From positions 5,961,001 through 6,025,000 of the forward strand of contig NZ_CP121354.1 of assembly GCF_029674545.1 (NCBI RefSeq): DNA of 64,000 nucleotides. The letters are read 5' to 3'. The notes under the pieces were generated by a model. The model was given only the letters and a program-made list of their open reading frames with translations. It did not search any database and was not told where the DNA came from. Shown here one piece after another: positions 17,725-27,097 of the stretch. Both the position numbers and the translations under genes were made by a program. The DNA is from Mesorhizobium sp. WSM4904 (GTDB lineage: Bacteria > Pseudomonadota > Alphaproteobacteria > Rhizobiales > Rhizobiaceae). Numbering within the stretch: the first letter of the stretch is position 1; every line of letters starts with the position of its first letter.

Positions 17725-18678
17725 ATCCTCGCTTTCCTCGTCCGGCGCCTCGCCCTGTCGCTCATCACGCTGTTCCTGCTCAGCGTCATGGTGTTCCTCG
17801 GCGGCCAGGTGCTGCCCGGCAATGTCGGGCGCGCCATCCTCGGACCGTTCGCCGATCAGCGCGCCGTCGACGCGCTCGACCACTCGCTCGGCGTCGACCG
17901 GCCGCTGCTCGTCCAATACGGCAGCTGGATCTGGAATTTCCTGCATGGCGACATGGGCACGTCCTACATTTTCCGCGCGCCGGTGGCGCCCTTCGTCGTC
18001 GACGCGCTCGGCAATTCGATGAAGCTGGCGCTCGTCGCCTTCGTGCTGGTGGTGCCGATCGGCATCCTCGGCGGCGTCATCGCCGCGCTCAACCTCAACC
18101 GGCCGCTCGACCGCATCATCAGCCTCGGCGGCCTGTCGGTGACGGTGCTGCCGGAATTCGTCACCGGCATCATCCTGATCCTGATCTTCGGCGTATGGCT
18201 GCGCTGGCTGCCGATCGCCGCGGCCTGGCCGAAAAGCGCCGGCTTCTTCACCCAGCTCTATTATCTCATCCTGCCGTCGCTGCCGCTGTTTCTGGTGCTG
18301 TTCGGCTATATCGCGCGCATGGCGCGGTCCGGCATGATCGAGGCGCTCGATTCCGACTATACGCGCACCGCCGTGCTGAAGGGCCTGCCGTGGCGCACGG
18401 TGATCTGGCGGCATGTGCTGCGCAATGCGCTGCTACCGACCATCACCGTCATCGCCACGCAGACCGGCTATCTGATCGGAGGGCTGGTCGTGATCGAGAC
18501 CCTGTTCCGCTACCAGGGCATCGGCTCGCTGATCTTCACCGCCGCGCGCGGCAAGGATTTCCCGATGCTCGAGGCCGGCATCCTCACCATCGGCATCGTC
18601 TATGCTGTGGCTACTTTGGTCGCCGACTTCCTCTATTCCGTGCTCAATCCGCGCATCCGGCTGGGAGCAGAGCAATGA
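17725..18678 (+). CDS. ABC transporter permease, DppB family; apparent AUC start codon
   Basis: The permease has about six membrane helices and the DppB N-terminus FLVRRLALSLITLFLLS. Its EAA-type loop (RSGMIEALDSDYTRTAVLKGL) lies near the middle. The first in-frame ATG (17788) would remove most of helix 1. Between the upstream in-frame stop (17677) and 17788 no ATG, GTG or TTG occurs in frame. ATC at 17725 lies 8 bases after AGGAG (17712-17716), exactly where an ATG is expected. So translation probably starts at a rare AUC, or one base differs from the ancestral ATG. The stop overlaps the next start (ATGA at 18675-18678). Confidence 0.82.
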   Translation: MLAFLVRRLALSLITLFLLSVMVFLGGQVLPGNVGRAILGPFADQRAVDALDHSLGVDRPLLVQYGSWIWNFLHGDMGTSYIFRAPVAPFVVDALGNSMKLALVAFVLVVPIGILGGVIAALNLNRPLDRIISLGGLSVTVLPEFVTGIILILIFGVWLRWLPIAAAWPKSAGFFTQLYYLILPSLPLFLVLFGYIARMARSGMIEALDSDYTRTAVLKGLPWRTVIWRHVLRNALLPTITVIATQTGYLIGGLVVIETLFRYQGIGSLIFTAARGKDFPMLEAGILTIGIVYAVATLVADFLYSVLNPRIRLGAEQ

Positions 18679-19559
18679 GCGCGACGGACACTCCTGCGAA
18701 CGTTCCCGCACCCGACGCCGCTTCACGGCGCGGCCCCTGGGGCGAGGTGCTGCACTCGCTGTTGCGGTCCGGCACCTTCCTGACCGGGCTCGGCATTGTC
18801 CTGTTCTGGATCGTCTGCGCGCTGTTCGGCGAGCATTTCGTGCCTTACGACCCGCTTGCCGACGACATCATCAACGCGCTGGCGCCGCCCTCGGCCGAGC
18901 ACTGGTTCGGCACCGACCAGATCGGCCGCGACGTCTTCTCGCGCGTCATCGTCGGCTCGCGCGATATCCTGACCGTGGCGCCTTTGGCCACCTTGCTCGC
19001 GACCGTCGCCGGCACCGCGCTCGGCCTGCTGATCGGCTATTTCCGCGGCATCGTCGACGATATCGTCAGCCGTGTCCTCGAAGCCTTCATGGCGATCCCG
19101 GTCGTGATCATCGCGCTGCTCGCCATCGTCGCGCTGGGCACCTCGAAGATCACCGTCATCGTCGTCATCGGCCTGAGCTTCGCGCCGATCATCGCCCGCA
19201 CCGTGCGCTCGGCGGTGCTCGCCGAACGCGAGCTCGACTATGTCGCGGCGGCAAAGCTGCGCCACGAGGGCGCGCTGCATACCATGTTCGTCGAGATCCT
19301 GCCCAACGTCATCCCGCCGATCCTGGTCGAGACGACGGTGCGGCTCGGCTACGCCATCTTCGCCGTCGCCACGCTCTCCTTCATGGGCTTCGGCATCCAG
19401 CCGCCCTCGCCCGACTGGGGGCTCTCGATCTCCAGCAATTACGGCATGATCGGCGGCGGCTTCTGGTGGACCGTGCTGTTCGATGCGCTGGCGATCGCCT
19501 CGCTGGTGATCGGCGTCAACCTGGTGGCCGACGGCGTCCATGGAGCGTTCAATGACTGA
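18675..19559 (+). CDS. ABC transporter permease, DppC family
   Basis: The 294-residue inner-membrane protein has the DppC-type N-terminus, a periplasmic segment FVPYDPLADD and the HWFGTDQIGRDVFSRV motif typical of this family, then five helices with an EAA loop (ERELDYVAAAKLRHEGALHTMFVEILPN). It pairs with the 17725 permease. It starts inside the stop of that gene and overlaps the ATPase gene by 8 bases, so all three are tightly coupled. Confidence 0.9.
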   Translation: MSATDTPANVPAPDAASRRGPWGEVLHSLLRSGTFLTGLGIVLFWIVCALFGEHFVPYDPLADDIINALAPPSAEHWFGTDQIGRDVFSRVIVGSRDILTVAPLATLLATVAGTALGLLIGYFRGIVDDIVSRVLEAFMAIPVVIIALLAIVALGTSKITVIVVIGLSFAPIIARTVRSAVLAERELDYVAAAKLRHEGALHTMFVEILPNVIPPILVETTVRLGYAIFAVATLSFMGFGIQPPSPDWGLSISSNYGMIGGGFWWTVLFDALAIASLVIGVNLVADGVHGAFND

Positions 19560-21579
19560 CACGAACGCGCTCGAGCTCAACGATCTCTCGGTCGCCTATC
19601 GCGTCGGCGGCCGCAACCGGGCGGTGCTGCGCAATGTCAGCTTCACCATCGGCCGCGGCGAAGCCTACGGACTGGTCGGCGAATCCGGCTGCGGCAAATC
19701 CACCGCGGCGCTGTCGGTGGTGCGCTACCTGCCGCGCAACGGCTCGATCACCGGCGGCTCGATCGCGCTCGACGGCAAGGATGTGATGAAGCTCGACGCC
19801 GAGGCGCTGCGGCGCGCCCGCGCGGAAAGCGTGTCGATGGTCTACCAGGATCCCGGCAAGGCGTTGAACCCGTCGCTGCGCATCGGACGGCAACTGACCG
19901 AGATCTTCGAGCTTGCCGGCATCTCGGGACAGGCGGCGGGCGACAAGGCGATCGCGATGCTGAACCTTGTGCGCATCTCCGATCCGGTGAGCGTCATGCA
20001 GCGCTATCCGCACCAGTTGTCCGGCGGCATGCAGCAGCGCGTGGCGATCGCCATGGCCTTGGCCAACGACCCATCGATGCTGATCCTCGACGAGCCGACG
20101 ACCGGCCTCGACGCGACGGTCGAAGCCGAAGTGCTCGACCTGATCGCCCAACTGAGAAGGGAGCTGTCGGCATCGATCCTGTTCATCAGCCACAACCTCG
20201 CCGTCGTCTCCAACATGTGCGACCGGGTCGGCGTGCTCTATGCCGGCATGCTGGTCGAGGAAGGCTCGACCAAGGACGTGTTCAACGACCCGCGCCATCC
20301 CTACACGGTGGCGCTGCTGCGCTGCCTGCCGCGCGGAGGCCAGCGCAAGGACCAGGGCCGGCTCGACACCATCCCCGGCTTCCTGCCCGGCATCGGCGCC
20401 AATATCGTCGGCTGCGCCTTCGCCGACCGCTGCGCGCTGGCAACGGAGCGCTGCCGCAGCGAGCCGCCGCCGCTTTACGATCTGGGTGAAGGCCGGCTGT
20501 CGCGCTGCCACTATCACGACAAGGCGCAGTCGCTGCCGCGCGCCACGCCCGCCGAGGTTCCTGCCGTGGCGCCCAAGCAGGCGCCACCCGTGCTGCGGGT
20601 CGAGGGGCTGAACAAGACCTATGCCAGCCATGGCCGTCCGCTGCGGGCGGTGAAGGACGTCTCGGTCAGCCTGAGGCCCGGCGAGACGCTAGGGCTGGTC
20701 GGCGAATCCGGCAGCGGCAAGACCACCTTCGCGAGGCTTTTGCTCGGCCTCGTCTCGCCGGACGACGGCGGCAGCATCGAGCTCGAAGGCAGAGAATTGG
20801 CGCCGCGGCTCGCCAGCCGCTCGGAAGACCAGGTCAAGGCGGTGCAGATCGTCTTCCAGAACCCGGACTCGGCGCTCAACCGTTCGCATTCGATCCGGCA
20901 CATCCTCAGCCGCGCCTTGAAGCGGCTTGGCGGGCTCACCGGCAAGACGCTGGACACGCGGCTCGAAGAGCTTGTCCGCTCGGTGCGCCTCACCGACCGC
21001 CATCTCGCGGTCAAGCCGCGGCAGCTTTCGGGCGGGCTGAAGCAGCGCGTGGCGATCGCGCGCGCCTTCGCCGGCGATCCGCGCATCGTCGTCTGCGACG
21101 AGCCGACCTCGGCACTCGACGTCTCGGTGCAGGCGGCGATCCTCAACCTGCTCGCCGACCTGCAGTCGAAGCAGGATGTCAGCTACATCTTCATCTCGCA
21201 CGACCTCGGCGTGGTGCGTTATCTGTCCGACAAGATCGCGGTGCTCTATCTCGGCCGCATCATGGAGTTCGGGCCGTCGGAAGCAGTCTTCTCCGGCCCG
21301 CATCACCCCTATACCGAGGCGCTGCTGTCGGCCGTGCCTAAACTCGACCGGACGGAGAACTCGCGCATCCGCCTCGACGGCGAAATCCCGAGCGCGGCCA
21401 ACCCGCCGACAGGCTGCGTCTTCCACACGCGCTGCCCGCGCAAGATCGGCGCGATCTGCGAGACGCAGGAGCCGGAGCTGACGGAGGCCGAACCGGGGCA
21501 CACGATCCGCTGCCACATTCCTTTTGCGGAATTGGCACGGCTGCAGAAGCCGAAACCGATCGCCCCCCAACCGGCGTGA
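19552..21579 (+). CDS. Fused double ATPase of the Dpp-like ABC importer (DppD-DppF fusion)
   Basis: The 675-residue protein holds two complete ABC domains, each with an oligopeptide-transporter C-terminal extension. Domain 1 has Walker A GESGCGKST, signature LSGGMQQR and Walker B MLILDEPTTGLD. Domain 2 has GESGSGKTT, LSGGLKQR and IVVCDEPTSALD. Both end in Cys-containing motifs (GCAFADRCALATERC and GCVFHTRCPRKIGAIC). One polypeptide replaces separate DppD and DppF. ATG 19552 has GGAG 6 bases ahead; the upstream ATG 19540 is less likely. Confidence 0.92.
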   Translation: MTDTNALELNDLSVAYRVGGRNRAVLRNVSFTIGRGEAYGLVGESGCGKSTAALSVVRYLPRNGSITGGSIALDGKDVMKLDAEALRRARAESVSMVYQDPGKALNPSLRIGRQLTEIFELAGISGQAAGDKAIAMLNLVRISDPVSVMQRYPHQLSGGMQQRVAIAMALANDPSMLILDEPTTGLDATVEAEVLDLIAQLRRELSASILFISHNLAVVSNMCDRVGVLYAGMLVEEGSTKDVFNDPRHPYTVALLRCLPRGGQRKDQGRLDTIPGFLPGIGANIVGCAFADRCALATERCRSEPPPLYDLGEGRLSRCHYHDKAQSLPRATPAEVPAVAPKQAPPVLRVEGLNKTYASHGRPLRAVKDVSVSLRPGETLGLVGESGSGKTTFARLLLGLVSPDDGGSIELEGRELAPRLASRSEDQVKAVQIVFQNPDSALNRSHSIRHILSRALKRLGGLTGKTLDTRLEELVRSVRLTDRHLAVKPRQLSGGLKQRVAIARAFAGDPRIVVCDEPTSALDVSVQAAILNLLADLQSKQDVSYIFISHDLGVVRYLSDKIAVLYLGRIMEFGPSEAVFSGPHHPYTEALLSAVPKLDRTENSRIRLDGEIPSAANPPTGCVFHTRCPRKIGAICETQEPELTEAEPGHTIRCHIPFAELARLQKPKPIAPQPA

Positions 21580-21626
21580 GGAGCAATCGGCCAGGCTGCG
21601 GCGGGGCCGCGTGCGAGCACGATGCA

Positions 21627-22409
21627 CTATACGGTCGGCACGGTGCCGCCATCGATGATGAATTCGGCGCCCGACACCGCTCCAGCACGCGGGGAAACCA
21701 CGAAGGCAATCAAATTGGCGACCTCCGACGGTTTGGCCGGCCGGCCGAGCGGAATGCCACCCAGCGCATCCATGATGATCTGCTTGCCGCCCTCGTAATC
21801 GGTGCCTGCCTGCGTGGCCAGTCGGGTGGCCAGCGCAACCGAAGCCTCCGTCTCCACCCAACCGGGTGAAACCCGAAGCACTCGAACACCTTTCGGCGTG
21901 ACCTCTTTCGACAAGCTCTTGCTGTAGGTCGAAAGAGCGGCTTTGACGGCCGCGTAGGCAGTCGTGGATTGCGGAAGCGGCAGGCGGCTTTGGATGGAGG
22001 TGACATGCACGACTACGCCGGCCCCTTGCGCCACCATGCCGGGCAGGAGCGCCCGGTCCACCCGGACGGCCGGCATCAAGTTGCGGTCCAGTTCCCTGAA
22101 CCACTCCGCATCATCCAAGACGGCAAAGCCGCCCGGCGGCGCGGATGAACCGCCCACCACATGGACGATGATGTCCACGCCGCCAAACAGATCGAGCACG
22201 CCTCCAACCACCTTGGCGCAGCCTTCGGCCGTCGTCATGTCGGCGGCGATATAGTTGACATTCCGGGACGAGATTGCCGGTGCGTTGCGCGCTGTCGTCA
22301 CGACGCGCGCGCCCGCCTGGTGGAGCGCGTCGACAACGGCCGCCCCAATCCCCCTTGTCCCACCGGTCACCAGAGCGCGTGTTCCGCCGAGGCCAAGATC
22401 GAAGCTCAC
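21627..22409 (-). CDS. Short-chain dehydrogenase/reductase
   Basis: The 260-residue protein is a classical SDR: coenzyme motif TGGTRGIG near residue 16, catalytic Ser in VTSIQS, Tyr-x3-Lys as YAAVK, and the C-terminal [14 protein letters not shown]. It oxidises or reduces an unidentified alcohol/ketone with NAD(P). It starts at GTG 22409, which overlaps the stop of the NTF2-like gene (GTGA), so the two are translated together. It is convergent with the ATPase gene; the 47-base gap shows no clear terminator. Confidence 0.85.
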   Translation of the reverse strand: MSFDLGLGGTRALVTGGTRGIGAAVVDALHQAGARVVTTARNAPAISSRNVNYIAADMTTAEGCAKVVGGVLDLFGGVDIIVHVVGGSSAPPGGFAVLDDAEWFRELDRNLMPAVRVDRALLPGMVAQGAGVVVHVTSIQSRLPLPQSTTAYAAVKAALSTYSKSLSKEVTPKGVRVLRVSPGWVETEASVALATRLATQAGTDYEGGKQIIMDALGGIPLGRPAKPSEVANLIAFVVSPRAGAVSGAEFIIDGGTVPTV

Positions 22410-22729
22410 AGCGTGATCTCCAGCCGCGCGATCTGATCCTTCTCAAGGACGAATGCGTAACGCAGATCGACCGGACTACCGGGAAAGTTCCCGCTCAGTC
22501 GTGCCGTCACCATGGTCTGACCGTTCACATCACTTACCGCAAGCGGCTCCGCGACATAGCTGTATTTCCTCGAAGCTTCCGCGCGCCACCGGCGTATGGC
22601 TTCGCGGCCCAAGTGGATTTGCCGCTCGTCCACGACGACAGCGTTTTCGGTAAAGCAAAAGGCGACATCGAAATCGTTCCGATCGGCAGCAAAATAGGCC
22701 CCGATCGGCCCAGGCAGGGCGACCGACAT
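22406..22729 (-). CDS. NTF2/SnoaL-like domain protein
   Basis: This 107-residue protein has the look of a SnoaL-like fold ([26 protein letters not shown], then an [11 protein letters not shown] helix). Such proteins are ligand-binding or small isomerase/hydrolase-like. ATG 22729 has AGGGGAA upstream; the frame is open to 22840 but that extension has unlike composition. It is the first gene of a two-gene unit with the SDR and diverges from the HxlR regulator, which probably controls both. Its function is not known. Confidence 0.7.
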   Translation of the reverse strand: MSVALPGPIGAYFAADRNDFDVAFCFTENAVVVDERQIHLGREAIRRWRAEASRKYSYVAEPLAVSDVNGQTMVTARLSGNFPGSPVDLRYAFVLEKDQIARLEITL

Positions 22730-22783
22730 GGCAATTCCCCTGATCTTGTTGTGTCTCCATCTAGATCGCCCTATTCTGTCGAA

Positions 22784-23173
22784 ATGACAAGAACCGACAG
22801 AAAAGTAAGGTACCCACCGGAAAGTAAGTCGCACGGCCATACCCGCGAAACGGCGGCGGAGGGCGTCGAGAAAGCCCTAAAGCTTCTCGAAGGCCGGTGG
22901 AAACTGACGATCCTGTTTCACCTGTTCGGAGGCCAGGTCCTGCGGTTTTCGGACCTTGAGCGCGCGATTCCCGCCGTGTCGCAGAAGATGCTGATCCAGC
23001 AGCTTCGGCAAATGGAAAGCGACGGCATCGTGCGCCGCATCGTCCACCATCAGGTGCCACCCAAAGTGGAGTATTGTCTTACGGAATGGGGGCAGGCGCT
23101 CTGCCCGGCGCTGGATGCGTTGTTGTCCTGGGCAGAGCAAACGCCCGGGCTTGCAGCAGCCAAGCCGGCGTGA
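22784..23173 (+). CDS. HxlR-family winged-helix regulator
   Basis: The 129-residue protein matches HxlR regulators: KALKLLEGRWKLTILFHLFGGQVLRFSDLERAIPAVSQKMLIQQLRQMESDGIVRR is the winged helix, followed by the CLTEWGQAL wing and dimer helix. HxlR proteins often sense aldehydes, quinones or oxidants and control a divergent redox gene, as would be the case for the NTF2-like/SDR pair. ATG 22784 gives the family length; the open frame continues far upstream without family similarity. The 54-base gap to 22729 must hold both promoters. Confidence 0.82.
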   Translation: MTRTDRKVRYPPESKSHGHTRETAAEGVEKALKLLEGRWKLTILFHLFGGQVLRFSDLERAIPAVSQKMLIQQLRQMESDGIVRRIVHHQVPPKVEYCLTEWGQALCPALDALLSWAEQTPGLAAAKPA

Positions 23174-23183
23174 GTAACAAAGA

Positions 23184-24092
23184 TCAGGCTGACGCCCGAT
23201 CCGCCATGCTGAAGGCGCGGTCGCCTTCGGCAAACCCCTGGCCCGTCGTCAGGTTCAGCGCCAAGCCTCGCAATCCTGCCAGCGCGACATTCAGCGTGTC
23301 TGACGAGGCCTGGTTCTCCGGGTATGCGAGGTAAATCGGGCGCTGGAACACCGGCGTGTCCTCGACGCGCCGCAACTCGCCGCGCTCGATGTGAGCGCTG
23401 ACGGCGCTCAGCGGCAGATAGGCGGCCGCCCGTTGCGACAGCACATGCTGCAGGCCGATGAACACCAGCCCGGCCGAGATCGCCGGCTTCACCATGCCGG
23501 CGAAGGCGCGGTCGTGCTCGACGCGGAATTCCAGCCCCCAGTCCATCAGGATGTAATTCTGTGTCCACGGCCCGGCCTGCGCCGTATGCTGGACGAGCAC
23601 CACCTGATCGACGGCCAATGTCTCATAGACGATGCCGGGATGAGGCTTGGGCAGATAGAGGATGCAGATGTCGAGCAGGCCCTCGGCCATCTGGTCGATC
23701 GCGAGATCCGGAAAGCTGCCTTCCAGCCTGAGCGCCACGTTCGGCCGCTTCGCCCGCATCCAGTCGATCCAGGGCGAGGTGATGCTGTCCCAGAGATAGG
23801 CGGGAGCGGTGAGCCTCAGCAGCGTCTCGTAGCCATCGGGAACCGCGATATCCTGGCGCGACTGCTCCCAGGTGCGGGTGATCGTGGAGGCATGCGGCAG
23901 GAACTGCCGGCCGGCCGGCGTCAGCGTGACGCCGTCGCTGTCGCGGACGAACAGCTTGCGCCCCAACTGCTCTTCCAGGCCGCGAATGCGCGCGCTGACG
24001 GTGGACTGGGCAAGGTTCAGCCGGTGGGCGGCGACGGTGAAACTGCCATGCTCCGCGACCTCCAGGAAACTGCGCAGATTCTCGGTATCCAT
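23184..24092 (-). CDS. LysR-family transcriptional regulator
   Basis: The 302-residue protein has the LysR helix-turn-helix (LRSFLEVAEHGSFTVAAHRLNLAQSTVSARIRGLEEQLGRKLFVR) and an inducer-binding domain. It is divergent from the 24218 solute-binding protein gene across a 125-base gap. LysR proteins usually activate the divergent gene when the ligand is present, so it may control the 24218-26766 pair. The ligand is unknown. Confidence 0.87.
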   Translation of the reverse strand: MDTENLRSFLEVAEHGSFTVAAHRLNLAQSTVSARIRGLEEQLGRKLFVRDSDGVTLTPAGRQFLPHASTITRTWEQSRQDIAVPDGYETLLRLTAPAYLWDSITSPWIDWMRAKRPNVALRLEGSFPDLAIDQMAEGLLDICILYLPKPHPGIVYETLAVDQVVLVQHTAQAGPWTQNYILMDWGLEFRVEHDRAFAGMVKPAISAGLVFIGLQHVLSQRAAAYLPLSAVSAHIERGELRRVEDTPVFQRPIYLAYPENQASSDTLNVALAGLRGLALNLTTGQGFAEGDRAFSMADRASA

Positions 24093-24217
24093 GGCATTCG
24101 CTTTCGGCTCGGCGGCAATCGAAGATTCCGATGGCCTTCATCAAAAAATATCGCTTTTCGGTCGCGGTCAACAATGAACTAGATGACAAAGCCCCACGCC
24201 AGCCAAGGAATGCAACC

Positions 24218-25873
24218 ATGCCGAAGCATTTCAGGACGATCGACGCCGCTCGCAGACATCTCAGCGCAATCGAAAATTCCGCTATCGACGAATTGCTCGC
24301 CGGCAGGATCGGGCGTCGCGAATTCCTGCGCCATGGCAGCGTGCTCGGCCTGTCGCTGCCCTTCCTCGGCGGCATCGCCTCGGCGGTCGGACTTGGCGCT
24401 CCTGAAGCGCGTGCCGAAGGCAAGCCGGGCGGCACGGTGCGTGCAGGCGTCGCCGTGCCCGGCGGCGCCATCGACCCGGTGACTTTCTATGACAGCGGCA
24501 GCTACCAGCTCGTCTTCCAGACGGCCGAATTCCTGTGCGTGACGCAGCCGGACCTCACGCTGAAACCGGTGCTGGCGGAAAGCTGGTCGCCCAATGCCGA
24601 CGGCAGCGTGTGGACCTTCAAGCTGCGCAAGGGCGTGAAATTCCACAATGGCGAAGACTTCAAGGCTGACGACGTGGTGGCGACCTTCAACCGGCTCGCC
24701 GATCCGAACGGCGCATCCAATGCGCTGTCGGTATTCAAGGGCCTGCTGTCGAAGGGCAGCACGCGCAAGGTCGACGACCACACCGTCGAGTTCCATCTCG
24801 ACGCGCCGAACGGCAGCTTCCCCTATTCGGTGTCGATCGACAATTACAACGCCGTCATCCTGCCGGCGAGCTACAAGGGCGACTACGAGAAGACCTTTGA
24901 AGGCACCGGCCCGTTCCGGCTCGAAAGCTATACGCCGAAGGTCGGCGCGAGCTTTGTGCGCAATCCCGATTACTGGGGCGAGAAGGCGCTGCCCGACCGG
25001 CTGGAGTTCAAATTCTACGCCGACGTGCAGCCGCGTATCCTGGCGCTGCAGGCGGGCGAGGTCGACGTGCTCGACGCCATCCCGCTCGACGTCAGCCAGG
25101 TGGTGCTCGGCAATCCGGACATCACCGTGCTTCGCGTCGCCTCGACCGCGCATCGCCAGCTCCACATGCGCTGCGACATGGCCCCCTTCACCGACAAGCG
25201 GGTGCGCCAGGCGCTGGCCTTGTGCATCGACCGCTCCAAGCTGGTCGACGGGCTCTGCCGCGGCATGGCGGCCACCGGCAATGACAGCCCGTTCGCGCCG
25301 GCCTTCCCCGCTACCGACAAGTCGGTGGCGCAGCGCACGCAGGACATCGCCAAGGCCAAGCAGCTGATCGAAGCAGCAGGCCTCGCGAACGGCTTCGACA
25401 TGACGCTGACGACGCTGCGCTATTCCGACATTCCGGGCTACGCGCAGCTCTTCCAGAACTTCGCCAAGGAGATCGGCGCGCGCATCTCGCTCAACATCGA
25501 GGACCAGGACAAATATTACGGCAAGGCGGTGTTCGGCCAGTCGGACTGGCTGGATAGCCCGCTCGGCATCACCGACTACGCGCATCGCAGCGTGCCGAAT
25601 GTGTTCCTGAAAAGCCCGCTGGTCAGCGACGGCCCCTGGAACGCGGCGCATTTCAAGAACACCGCCTATGACGGGCTGGTCACCGGCTATCTCAAGGCGC
25701 TCGATCTCGATTCACAGCGCAAGGCCGCGTCCGATATCCAAAAGCTGCTGCTCGACGAGACGCCGGTGATCTTTAGCTATTTCCCGGACCTCTTGGTGCC
25801 GGTGCGCAAGAATGTCGGCGGCCTGCCGCCGATCGCCGCCGGCCTGCTGCTCGACCGGGTATCGATAGGCTGA
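24218..25873 (+). CDS. ABC transporter solute-binding protein, family 5, Tat-exported, without its own permeases
   Basis: The 551-residue protein is a close paralogue of the 15990 protein: same lead-in of about 30 residues, a twin-arginine pair at residues 33-34 (GRREFLRHGS), the same WTFKLRKGVKFH and FHLDAPNGSFPY blocks, and similar length. ATG 24218 follows AAGGAA. No permease or ATPase gene follows; instead a double-DUF427 gene starts 3 bases after the stop. It may therefore feed the 17725/18675/19552 transporter as an alternative receptor, or its own transporter lies outside the window. That is inference. Confidence 0.85.
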   Translation: MPKHFRTIDAARRHLSAIENSAIDELLAGRIGRREFLRHGSVLGLSLPFLGGIASAVGLGAPEARAEGKPGGTVRAGVAVPGGAIDPVTFYDSGSYQLVFQTAEFLCVTQPDLTLKPVLAESWSPNADGSVWTFKLRKGVKFHNGEDFKADDVVATFNRLADPNGASNALSVFKGLLSKGSTRKVDDHTVEFHLDAPNGSFPYSVSIDNYNAVILPASYKGDYEKTFEGTGPFRLESYTPKVGASFVRNPDYWGEKALPDRLEFKFYADVQPRILALQAGEVDVLDAIPLDVSQVVLGNPDITVLRVASTAHRQLHMRCDMAPFTDKRVRQALALCIDRSKLVDGLCRGMAATGNDSPFAPAFPATDKSVAQRTQDIAKAKQLIEAAGLANGFDMTLTTLRYSDIPGYAQLFQNFAKEIGARISLNIEDQDKYYGKAVFGQSDWLDSPLGITDYAHRSVPNVFLKSPLVSDGPWNAAHFKNTAYDGLVTGYLKALDLDSQRKAASDIQKLLLDETPVIFSYFPDLLVPVRKNVGGLPPIAAGLLLDRVSIG

Positions 25874-25875
25874 TC

Positions 25876-26766
25876 ATGATCGCGCGCAAGAGCTTGGCCG
25901 CGAACGACGAGGAAAGGACGACGACCATTCGCAAGCCTCATTTGCGCGGCCGCGGGCCGCATTTCCCGCTGCTTGACAGTATCGTGCAATATGAGTTCGA
26001 ACCGGGCTATGTCGCCTTCACCATGCCCTCGCCCAAGCGGCTGCGCGTGCAGGTCGGGCCGATGATCGTCGCCGACACCACCAAAGGGCTGGTGTTTTAT
26101 GAGAGCGACCATCTGCCGGTCTACTACTTCCCGATGAGCGACGTGCGCGAGGAGTTCCTGCTGCCGAGCAGGACGACGACGGAGGACCCATTCAAAGGCA
26201 CCGCGACGCATTATTCGCTGAACACCGGCATCACGCTGGTCGAGGATGGCGCCTGGCGTTATCTCGATCCGGTCAAAGGCTGCCCGCCGATTGCGGACTA
26301 CATATCCTTCTACTGGCCGAAGATGACGCATTGGTGGGAGGAGGACGAGGAGATCTTCGTCCATGCCCGCGATCCGTTCCGGCGCGTTGACTGCCTGCCC
26401 TCCTCGCGGCGCGTGCAGGTGATCCTCGACGGCGAGCAGGTCGCCGACTCACGGCGCGGCGTCTTCCTGTTCGAGACCGGCCATCCGGTGCGCCACTATC
26501 TGCCGATCTCGGACACGCGGCTCGATATGTTCACGCCCAGCCGCTACATCTCGCGCTGCCCCTACAAGGGCATCTCCAACTACTACCATGTGACGACGCC
26601 AAAGAAGCGGCACGAGAACCTCGTCTGGTATTATCCCGAGCCGGTGCACGAGGCCGAGCGCATCAAGGGGCTGGTGTGTTTTCATCACGAGCTGGTCGAC
26701 AAGATTCTCGTCGACGGGGTGGAGATCCCGAAAGAGGCTACGGCCGCTTCGGATGGCTATTTTTGA
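25876..26766 (+). CDS. Tandem DUF427 domain protein
   Basis: The 296-residue cytoplasmic protein has two DUF427 domains, at about residues 50-145 and 180-275. Each has the RLRVQVG/RRVQVILDG strand, a VFYESDHLPVYYFP or FLFETGHPVRHYLP segment, and a YKG/FKG turn. DUF427 proteins are of uncertain biochemistry, possibly small-molecule binders or hydrolases. It starts 3 bases after the 24218 solute-binding protein, so it is probably in its operon and LysR-controlled, which suggests a role with the imported compound. No catalytic residues can be assigned. Confidence 0.75.
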   Translation: MIARKSLAANDEERTTTIRKPHLRGRGPHFPLLDSIVQYEFEPGYVAFTMPSPKRLRVQVGPMIVADTTKGLVFYESDHLPVYYFPMSDVREEFLLPSRTTTEDPFKGTATHYSLNTGITLVEDGAWRYLDPVKGCPPIADYISFYWPKMTHWWEEDEEIFVHARDPFRRVDCLPSSRRVQVILDGEQVADSRRGVFLFETGHPVRHYLPISDTRLDMFTPSRYISRCPYKGISNYYHVTTPKKRHENLVWYYPEPVHEAERIKGLVCFHHELVDKILVDGVEIPKEATAASDGYF

Positions 26767-26796
26767 GTCCTATTTAGCGTCCGCAGCATTCCTTCG

Positions 26797-26963
26797 CGCC
26801 CCCCTCTGTCCTGCCGGACATCTCCCCCACTTGGAGGTGAGATTGGCAGCTTGGGCGCTCCGCCCCTTCCTGCGCATCGAAAGATAGCGAAAGCTGCCGC
26901 GACAGCCGATCTCCCCCTTGTGGGTCCTTGTGGGGGAGATGTCCGGCGGGACCGAGGGGGCGC
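26797..26963. repeat. Intergenic long inverted repeat (rhizobial palindromic element)
   Basis: Arms at about 26797-26830 and 26930-26963 are near-perfect inverted copies sharing CCGGACATCTCCCCCAC; an inner pair (GATTGGCAGCTT against AAGCTGCCGC) adds to the fold. It lies in the 331-base gap 26767-27097. Such elements are scattered in Mesorhizobium-type genomes. No ORF is credible inside it. Confidence 0.7.
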
Positions 26964-27015
26964 TGTCCCCGCCGACATCGAAGTGATTTCCCCCGGGCAG
27001 GACTCAAATGGCGGG

Positions 27016-27050
27016 TTGAAATATTTTTCAAATAGAAATAGGAATGTTCA
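27016..27050. promoter_or_regulatory. AT-rich promoter region with palindrome TTGAAA-N4-TTTCAA and a TGTTCA element
   Basis: TTGAAATATTTTTCAA at 27016-27031 is a perfect dyad in an AT-rich island 67 bases before the oxidoreductase start. TGTTCA at 27045-27050 matches elements in the SorC intergenic region at 31703-31749. It is a plausible site for the SorC regulator. Confidence 0.4.
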
Positions 27051-27097
27051 AACGATGATCGCGGCGCGGCGGCGCGCCAATGAGTGGAGGAAGCGAC

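Noticed and set aside
17677..17790. Frameshift or pseudogene at the start of the DppB-type permease
   Set aside because: The frame is open through the missing helix and a ribosome site is present, so only the start codon is unusual; a broken gene is not supported.
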